This document shows, piece after piece, positions 1-5,161 of a stretch of DNA of 11,195 nucleotides. The notes under the pieces are model-generated. The model was given only the letters and a program-made list of their open reading frames with translations. It searched no databases and had not been told where the DNA came from. Location of the stretch: contig DITX01000175.1 of NCBI GenBank assembly GCA_002422225.1, forward strand, positions 6,082-17,276, written 5' to 3'. Position 1 is the stretch's first letter. Every line of letters starts with the position of its first letter. The stretch is from Gammaproteobacteria bacterium UBA6173 (GTDB lineage: Bacteria; Pseudomonadota; Gammaproteobacteria; Pseudomonadales; Pseudohongiellaceae). The translations under genes and the position numbers were made by a program.

Positions 1-132
1 AGCAAATAAATATTTATATTGGCATTTAGGCCATGTCGTCATTTAACACATTGCGATCGCTGTCACAAAAATGACAAAGTGCTCGACTAATGTCACAGTA
101 TTAACGTCTTCTAAACCAGTGGAGTCCACCCT
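1..132 (+). promoter_or_regulatory. Leader upstream of the PIN-PhoH gene
   Basis: No coding sequence is apparent in this AT-rich left edge. It holds an 8-bp GCGATCGC palindrome (53-60), then an inverted repeat TGTCA-N6-TGACA (61-76), and a further TGTCAC copy at 91-96. A GGAG (121-124) lies 8 nt before the TTG start at 133 and serves as the ribosome binding site. TATTAA at 99-104 could be a -10 box, but no -35 sits at proper spacing, so no promoter is asserted. The inverted repeat could be an operator, but this is inference. Confidence 0.3.
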
Positions 133-1512
133 TTGACATCCAGTACGATTTACTACGTCCTTGATACCAATGTCTTGATTCATGACCCCTCCGCGATCTG
201 GAACTTTGACGAACATCATCTGATCATCACCATGACCGTGCTCGAAGAGTTGGATAAACTCAAAAGTGGGCGGGGCGCGCTGGCGGCGGATGCCCGCCAG
301 GCCATACGTGAACTGGATCGCATTCTTGCTGATGCGCCGCCAGAAGCCGTGGAAAGCGGGGTGTTGATCAATCGCGGTAAAAATCAGCCCGGGCTGGGGT
401 ATCTCAGTGTGTTGATGACTGATTCGCCGCACATCAGAGAAATTCTGCCACTGCATTTGAATGACAATAAAATTCTGAATGCAGTTGCAGAACTCAAACA
501 CAGCAAGTCACCTGCAAATCGCGTGATACTGGTTTCCAAAGATATCAACATGCGCTTGAAGGCAAGGGCCTGTGGCATTGATGCTGAGGACTATCACACG
601 GATCAGTTGGTGACCGACATCAATCAGCTGCACAAGGGTTATATCGAATTTGCCGGTAGTTTTTGGGATGGTATTCAATCGGTTGAAACAGAACAGACCC
701 ACCAGGGTGAAACGTTTCACACGCTGAGGCGCGACAGCATCAAAACAGATGTATTCCCCAATCAGTATTTTCTGGATGATGCAGGCTTTATTGGGCGCGT
801 GACCGAGGTGGGTGAGGACATCATTGTGCTCAAACATCAGGATCGCGAGCGCATGTTGCAACGCGAAGCATGGGGACTTTATCCGAGAGATATCTATCAG
901 GCCATGGCGCTGGATCTGTTGCTGGATCCCAGCGTACACCTGGTGAATCTGACCGGTGCAGCAGGCTCAGGAAAAACCATTCTGGCATTGGCCGCTGCCA
1001 TTGATATGACATTAGCCAGCAAACAATTCCGTCGCATTATCGCGACCCGCAGTACTCAGGGGTTGGATGAGGATATCGGATTTTTGCCCGGCACCGAGGC
1101 TGAAAAAATGGAACCGTGGCTGGGCGCAATCACCGATAATCTGGAGGCCTTGCATCTGGATGACATCAATAGTTCATCAAGCATTGACTATGTGCTTGCC
1201 AAAGTACCTCTGCAGTTCAAGTCCTTGAATTTTATTCGCGGTCGCAGTTTTCAGCATAGTCTGATTCTGATTGATGAATGCCAAAACCTGACGCCACATC
1301 AAATGAAAACCATTGTGACGCGCGCCGGTACCGGATCAAAAGTGGTTTGCCTGGGCAATCTGGCTCAGATAGATACTCCCTATCTGAGCCCGACCAGCTC
1401 TGGGCTGACGTATTTGACTGAGCGATTTAAGCACTTTGCCCATGGTGGTAATCTGCAGCTCAAGGGTGTGCCTCGCTCGGCCTTGGCTGCATTTGCGGAG
1501 GAAAATTTATAG
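133..1512 (+). CDS. PIN-PhoH family protein (PhoH2/YlaK-like ATPase with N-terminal PIN nuclease domain)
   Basis: 459-residue cytoplasmic protein combining a PIN-type ribonuclease fold with a PhoH P-loop ATPase. Relatives (PhoH2) couple ATP hydrolysis to RNA unwinding and cleavage. The PIN part (about 5-160) starts with YVLDTNVL and shows the acidic residues expected at the metal site: D11, E38/E39, D53 and D137 (in SKDINMRLKA). The PhoH part (about 245-455) has Walker A GAAGSGKT (275-282), a DIGFLPG motif (314-320) and Walker B LILIDECQN (377-385), where DEAQN is more usual. The length suits the two-domain family. The TTG start is chosen because GGAG lies 8 nt upstream and the PIN motif starts within ten residues of it. 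The gene appears monocistronic; what follows is an antisense remnant. The domain assignment is firm; the RNA substrate is unknown. Confidence 0.93.
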   Translation: MTSSTIYYVLDTNVLIHDPSAIWNFDEHHLIITMTVLEELDKLKSGRGALAADARQAIRELDRILADAPPEAVESGVLINRGKNQPGLGYLSVLMTDSPHIREILPLHLNDNKILNAVAELKHSKSPANRVILVSKDINMRLKARACGIDAEDYHTDQLVTDINQLHKGYIEFAGSFWDGIQSVETEQTHQGETFHTLRRDSIKTDVFPNQYFLDDAGFIGRVTEVGEDIIVLKHQDRERMLQREAWGLYPRDIYQAMALDLLLDPSVHLVNLTGAAGSGKTILALAAAIDMTLASKQFRRIIATRSTQGLDEDIGFLPGTEAEKMEPWLGAITDNLEALHLDDINSSSSIDYVLAKVPLQFKSLNFIRGRSFQHSLILIDECQNLTPHQMKTIVTRAGTGSKVVCLGNLAQIDTPYLSPTSSGLTYLTERFKHFAHGGNLQLKGVPRSALAAFAEENL

Positions 1513-1522
1513 GCTCAGTCTG

Positions 1523-1825
1523 CTACCAAAGCACCACGCGCTGCTCAGGTGGCAGATACATGCCGTCACCTTCTTTGACATCAAACGCTTCGTAGAAGCC
1601 CGGGATGTTACGCGGCGCTGCCAGGGCGCGATACTTGCCGGGCAATGGTTCATGTTCTGCATTTTGCGCAACCAGAATGTCGGCTTTTGCTTCAAACTGC
1701 GCGCGATCCTGTTCTGTCCACCAGTATAGGTAACTGGACTCCGGTTCAGCCAATCCGATAAACTGCGCGCCTTGTCGTCTAGACACTCTCCCATACCTCA
1801 GAGTCCAGCGTGCTGGTCTCCACAT
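1523..1825 (-). pseudogene. Remnant of an M13 (neprilysin/PepO-type) zinc metallopeptidase
   Basis: This minus-strand stretch fills the 328 bp between the PhoH gene and the DUF885 gene. Its last ~38 codons match the typical M13 C-terminus: a NIPGFYEAFDVKEGDGMYL segment, then PPEQRV and a terminal tryptophan. Before that is YWWTEQDRAQFEAKADILVAQ, then EHEPLPG, which in M13 enzymes is a segment just after the HExxH zinc site. In intact enzymes this segment is followed by a GENxxDxxG motif and about 100 more residues; here it joins the C-terminus directly at a Pro-Gly, implying an internal deletion. Further upstream, another frame reads MGECLDD (about 1774-1794), resembling the end of HExGHGFDDQG with the histidines gone, so a one-base frameshift before QGAQF is likely. 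Zinc ligands are missing and the 5' two thirds are absent. It cannot encode an active enzyme. Its DNA now serves as the upstream region of the DUF885 gene. Confidence 0.75.
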
Positions 1826-1840
1826 TCAAGGAAAAGATTC

Positions 1841-3715
1841 ATGCGCAATTCCATCACCGCGCTTGCCATTGCTATTGCATTGTTTGCCTGCGGGCAGGCT
1901 CCGGCACCCGACACCTCTTCAGCGCGTGAAAACGCTGGAGCGATAGCCACACAGTCCGTGCAAACCGAGTCCGAGCGACTCAACGCTTGGTTTGATGACA
2001 AGTTTGAGGAGCAGCTGCAGCTGAGTCCTATCGGGCTGACTTTTTTAGGTCGAAAAGATCGCAACAATGAAATCGACGATTTTTCTGTGGCAGGGGCAGA
2101 CCGTCAGCTGGAATGGTTGCGTGCCAGTGTGGCTGAAATGCAGCGCGAGTTTGATTACAACCTGTTGGATGCCGAGACACAAACGTCTTGGGATATCTGG
2201 ATGTATCAATATGAGCAGGCCGAACGAGGTGTCGAGTTCCGCAATAATGGCCTGACTTTTGAGCAGATGAATGGTGCGCAGAGCTTCTTGCCAACGTTTC
2301 TGATCAGTTTTCATACCGTAGAAGAGGCCGCTGATGTTGAAGCGCTGATCTCTCGTATCCGCGAAGCTGCACGCGCGCTGGATCAGCTGATTGCACAGGC
2401 AGAGGAGTCGGCACGTCTGGGCGTGATTACTCCCGGTTTTGCCTTGGATGGTGTCATTCAGCAAGCCCAAAACGTGATAACCGGTACGCCCTTTACAGAA
2501 GGTGGTGATTCGGCGCTTTGGTCGGATGCCAAAACAGATGTGCAAGCGCTGGTGACTGCCGGCACATTGGATCAATTGCGTGCTGACGAACTGCTGGAAC
2601 AGGCTCGAACCGCCATGATGGAAACATTTGGCCCGGCTTATGAACGGGTGATTGCCTGGGCAGAGGCCGAAAAGGCAAAAATACCTGAGGTATCTACTGG
2701 TCTGGTATCACAACCCAACGGCTTGGCGTACTACAACTTTTTGCTGGCGAACCAGACAACAACCAATCTGACGGCGGAGGAAATTCATCAGATAGGGCTG
2801 ACTGATGTTGCCAGACTGCGTAGCGAAATGGAGGCCGTAAAAGAACTGGCAGGATTCACAGGCCCCTTGCAGGACTTTTTTGTCATGCTGCGCGAAACCA
2901 AGGACGACGAGCGTTTTTACTACCCAAATAATGATGCCGGTCGACAGGCCTACATTGACGATGCCACCGCAGCGATTGAAAACATCAAAGCTGAGCTGCC
3001 AAATTACTTTGGCACATTGCCTAAAGCGGATCTGGTTGTCCGACGTGTTGAAGCCTTCCGTGAACAGGATGGTGCAGCTCAACATTACTATCCCAGCACG
3101 CCGGATGGTTCGCGCCCTGGCGTCTACTACGCACACCTGTCAGACATGAATGCCATGCCTAAGTCGGAAATGGAAGTGATTGCCTATCACGAAGGGCTGC
3201 CGGGCCATCACATGCAGATTGCTATTGCACAGGAGCTGCAAGGTATACCCATGTTCCGAACCCAGGCGGGTTTTACCGCTTACTCGGAAGGGTGGGGGCT
3301 TTATTCAGAATATCTCGCCAGTGAAATGCCAGGCACCTACGTGGATCCCTACTCACAGTTTGGACGCCTGACGTCTGAAATGTGGCGGGCTATCCGATTG
3401 GTTTTAGACACCGGTTTGCACGCTAAAGGCTGGACTGAGCAGCAAGCGGTTGATTATTTTGCGGACAATTCTTCGGTGCCGTTGGCTGCGATTCGCTCTG
3501 AAGTGCAGCGTTACATTGTGATGCCAGGTCAGGCTACATCCTACAAGATTGGGATGAATAAATTCCTTGAATTGCGCACACATGCCCGCGCTGAGCTGGG
3601 TGATGCGTTTGATATTCGTGAGTTTCATGACACCGTGTTGTTAGGTGGCGCCTTACCTCTCGCATTACTTGAACGTCGAGTGAATCAGTGGATAGCATCA
3701 GTCAAGTCCAATTGA
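1841..3715 (+). CDS. DUF885 family zinc-metallopeptidase-like lipoprotein
   Basis: 624-residue protein of the DUF885 family (PF05960), probably an envelope-anchored zinc peptidase. The start at 1841 is preferred over an upstream in-frame ATG (1772) because AGGA (1829-1832) sits 8 nt before it and it begins directly with a lipoprotein signal peptide: MRNSITALAIAIALFAC with lipobox LFAC, Cys17 being the lipidation site. The catalytic motif AYHEGLPGHHMQ places H450, E451 and H456/H457 in a gluzincin-like arrangement. A downstream glutamate in AYSEGWGLYSE (E483) is the likely third zinc ligand or a family-conserved residue. The C-terminal region (IVMPGQATSYKIG, about 558-570) is also typical of the family. 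Length is normal and the frame is intact. The substrate is unknown; peptides are inferred from the zinc motif. The 3' end overlaps the following methyltransferase gene, so the two are probably cotranscribed. Confidence 0.9.
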   Translation: MRNSITALAIAIALFACGQAPAPDTSSARENAGAIATQSVQTESERLNAWFDDKFEEQLQLSPIGLTFLGRKDRNNEIDDFSVAGADRQLEWLRASVAEMQREFDYNLLDAETQTSWDIWMYQYEQAERGVEFRNNGLTFEQMNGAQSFLPTFLISFHTVEEAADVEALISRIREAARALDQLIAQAEESARLGVITPGFALDGVIQQAQNVITGTPFTEGGDSALWSDAKTDVQALVTAGTLDQLRADELLEQARTAMMETFGPAYERVIAWAEAEKAKIPEVSTGLVSQPNGLAYYNFLLANQTTTNLTAEEIHQIGLTDVARLRSEMEAVKELAGFTGPLQDFFVMLRETKDDERFYYPNNDAGRQAYIDDATAAIENIKAELPNYFGTLPKADLVVRRVEAFREQDGAAQHYYPSTPDGSRPGVYYAHLSDMNAMPKSEMEVIAYHEGLPGHHMQIAIAQELQGIPMFRTQAGFTAYSEGWGLYSEYLASEMPGTYVDPYSQFGRLTSEMWRAIRLVLDTGLHAKGWTEQQAVDYFADNSSVPLAAIRSEVQRYIVMPGQATSYKIGMNKFLELRTHARAELGDAFDIREFHDTVLLGGALPLALLERRVNQWIASVKSN

Positions 3716-4233
3716 TTATTGGACTGCTTGATCCAAAGAGCCCAGCCAATGTGGGCTCTGTTCTGCGTGCTGCCGGTTGCTACCAGGTGAATGAGGTCTG
3801 GTATACCGGCAAACGTTTTGCGCGTGCTGTAATCTACCAGACGGATACCAAGGATCTGGCCAGCAAAATTCCCTTGATGCAGCATGATGATTTGCTGGCG
3901 AACTTGCCTGTTGATATCAAAGTAGTTTGTGTTGAATTTGTAGAAGGCGCGCAATCGCTGGTTGAGTTTACGCACCCCCACCATGCCTTGTATGTGTTTG
4001 GTCCTGAGGATGGTTCAATACCGCAATCAATTGTCGATCAGGCGCACGCGGTGGTGTTTGTGCCAACCATCGGTTGTATGAATCTGGCGGCCACGGTGAA
4101 TGTTGTGCTCTACGACCGACTGGCTAAATCAAGCAGCACCATAGATAACAACGCCTTGATTAGAACCAGTCGCGACACCAATAATCGGCTCAAACGAGCT
4201 GCTGTGTCATCAGACACACAACAGCCTGCTTAA
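3688..4233 (+). CDS. SpoU/TrmH-family (SPOUT) RNA 2'-O-methyltransferase-like protein
   Basis: 181-residue small SPOUT methyltransferase, predicted to transfer a methyl group from S-adenosylmethionine to a tRNA or rRNA ribose. Family motif 1 is NVGSVLRAAG (21-30, with N21 and R27), motif 2 is YVFGPEDGSI (102-111), and motif 3 is VPTIGCMNLAATVNV (125-139), which forms the SAM-binding knot. The size is that of a stand-alone catalytic domain with a short basic tail (about 150-181). The GTG at 3688 overlaps the DUF885 gene by 28 nt and has GAG (3678-3680) 7 nt upstream. An alternative TTG at 3712 overlaps the upstream TGA (3713-3715) and would shorten the protein by eight residues, but has no ribosome binding site. 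The overlap suggests translational coupling. The target nucleotide cannot be told from the sequence; it does not look like a close TrmL or RlmB copy. Confidence 0.88.
   Translation: MDSISQVQLIIGLLDPKSPANVGSVLRAAGCYQVNEVWYTGKRFARAVIYQTDTKDLASKIPLMQHDDLLANLPVDIKVVCVEFVEGAQSLVEFTHPHHALYVFGPEDGSIPQSIVDQAHAVVFVPTIGCMNLAATVNVVLYDRLAKSSSTIDNNALIRTSRDTNNRLKRAAVSSDTQQPA
4198..4225. other. Hairpin at the 3' end of the SpoU-type gene
   Basis: An imperfect inverted repeat, GCTGCTGTGTC (4198-4208) against GACACACAACAGC (4213-4225), with a 4-nt loop, covers the last codons of the methyltransferase gene. It lies where plus-strand and minus-strand transcription converge. There is no T-tract on either side, so a standard intrinsic terminator is not supported; the hairpin may still slow polymerase or protect the mRNA end. 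Confidence 0.35.
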
Positions 4234-4243
4234 AACCCATCGG

Positions 4244-4323
4244 TCATTCCTCGGTTTCTTCTTCGTCTTTTTCATCAAGTTGCTTTTCATCAAGTTGCTT
4301 TTCATCAAGTTCCTGGGTGCGTC
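4244..4323 (-). pseudogene. Orphan acidic C-terminal tail on tandem repeats
   Basis: On the minus strand, in a frame different from the ureohydrolase remnant just upstream, an open stretch reads FLRRTQ, then ELDEKQLDEKQLDEK and a Glu/Asp-rich end, stopping at TGA (4246-4244). In this frame it is closed upstream by a stop at about 4351-4349 and has no start codon of its own. It looks like the end of a real coding sequence separated from its body by an indel or deletion. Whether it belonged to the ureohydrolase or to another gene is not clear. Confidence 0.4.
4269..4313. repeat. Three tandem copies of a 15-bp unit
   Basis: The unit TTTTCATCAAGTTGC occurs at 4269-4283, 4284-4298 and 4299-4313, the third copy with one change (G to C at 4312). 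The period is a multiple of three. Read on the minus strand it encodes repeats of LDEKQ in the acidic tail, suggesting the array expanded while still coding. Confidence 0.9.
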
Positions 4324-4635
4324 TCAGAAACTTATCCTGATCTCCATATCACCGGATGCCACAACGGACAACACTTTTATGGGATCTGCCAGCGTCTGGA
4401 TGTCAGGTGTGGCAATGGTGTCCAATGCGCGCATCGCGCGCGGCCCGAACTTGGTATTTCGGCGTCCGCTGCTCAAATCATTGGGAATACCAATAATCGC
4501 AATGTCTACGTCGCCAGCCACCAGATCTTCGGGATACATGGCGACGGGGGCTCCGGCAAACGTTGGCACCCCCGATTCAGGGAACAGGTAACGGTGTACG
4601 CTAAAAGGGCCGGGACTGGGCACGTCTTTGCGCAA
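4324..4635 (-). pseudogene. N-terminal remnant of an agmatinase/arginase-family ureohydrolase
   Basis: A 103-codon frame matching only the first third of the ureohydrolase fold. Residues about 20-35 (GVPTFAGAPVA) and about 42-75 (DVDIAIIGIPND, then SSGRRNTKFGPRAMRAL) follow the family pattern of a first beta strand, a short loop and the FGPRAIR-like helix. Intact agmatinases and arginases are about 300-320 residues and carry manganese ligands in later GGDHS- and DxHxD-type motifs; all of these are absent, because the frame stops soon after a GDMEI segment. The first usable codon is TTG at 4635 with AGGA 15 nt upstream, too far for a good ribosome binding site; the frame extends a few codons further to an ATT at 4650-4648. 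It sits 36 nt after elaA on the same strand, so it may once have been the last gene of a valS-elaA transcript. Metal-dependent activity is not possible. Confidence 0.7.
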
Positions 4636-4671
4636 ATTCGGTTTTGAAATTCCTGTTCAAAGCAGGCGACG

Positions 4672-5133
4672 TTAAAAAGAGGCAAAGCGCCGTAGCATCA
4701 GCATATGCGGAATGCCATCTTCCAGATATTCATCACTGATTTGCTCAAAACCCAAAGCATTATAGAACGTGTACAAATGCGCTTGGGCTCCAATCTGGAT
4801 AGGCTGGCCGGGATACAGTTGATGGGTGTGTCGGATAGCTTCTTGCATCATCGCCCGGCCCAGTCCGGAGCCGCGGAATTCTGTGGTGGTCAATACCCGG
4901 CCAATGGAGGGATGCGGGTATTTTTTGCCAGGGTCTACCACGCGCACATAACACGCAAGTTTGCCGTTGATGCGACCCGTCATGTGCCAGGCATGGGGGT
5001 CGCAATCGTCGGCATCCTGATAAGGGCAGTTTTGCTCAACAATAAACACCGACTCACGTGCCTGCAGTATTTCATGCACATGAGCGCCAGTCAGGTCGTG
5101 CAGTCTGGCCCAGTGGTAAGTCGGTGTTGTCAT
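4672..5133 (-). CDS. elaA: ElaA-family GNAT N-acetyltransferase
   Basis: 153-residue cytoplasmic acetyltransferase of the ElaA family; the natural substrate of ElaA proteins is not established. Diagnostic segments are FIVEQNCPYQDAD (30-42), the acetyl-CoA-binding loop RGSGLGRAMM (87-96, matching R/Q-x-x-G-x-G), IGAQAHLYTFYNALGF (114-129) and EYLEDGIPHMLM (135-146). The length equals that of E. coli ElaA. The ATG at 5133 follows the valS stop by 28 nt. No strong Shine-Dalgarno sequence is seen directly before it; AAGG close to the valS stop is too distant. Cotranscription with valS is likely. The frame is intact and there is no sign of decay, unlike its downstream neighbour. Confidence 0.92.
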   Translation of the reverse strand: MTTPTYHWARLHDLTGAHVHEILQARESVFIVEQNCPYQDADDCDPHAWHMTGRINGKLACYVRVVDPGKKYPHPSIGRVLTTTEFRGSGLGRAMMQEAIRHTHQLYPGQPIQIGAQAHLYTFYNALGFEQISDEYLEDGIPHMLMLRRFASF

Positions 5134-5161
5134 CGTTGTTTTGTAACCCGCGCATTGCCTT

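Noticed and set aside
1731..1747. CCAGT-N7-ACTGG inverted repeat upstream of the DUF885 gene
   Set aside because: It lies in the coding part of the M13 remnant and is explained by its codons; no promoter boxes are placed around it.
1695..1770. Two copies of an 11-bp AAACTGCGCGC sequence
   Set aside because: Both encode Ala-Gln-Phe in the M13 remnant, so shared codons explain them; no mobile-element edge is implied.
1772..1840. Upstream in-frame start of the DUF885 gene at 1772
   Set aside because: It would place 23 polar and charged residues before the lipoprotein signal peptide; the ATG at 1841 has a good ribosome binding site.
2045..2575. 176-codon minus-strand frame inside the DUF885 gene
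   Set aside because: Antisense shadow with unremarkable, Cys/His-scattered composition and no family resemblance.
4636..4671. TTTGAA/TTCAAA hairpin between elaA and the ureohydrolase remnant as a terminator
   Set aside because: The stem is short and AT-rich with no T-tract at the right place.
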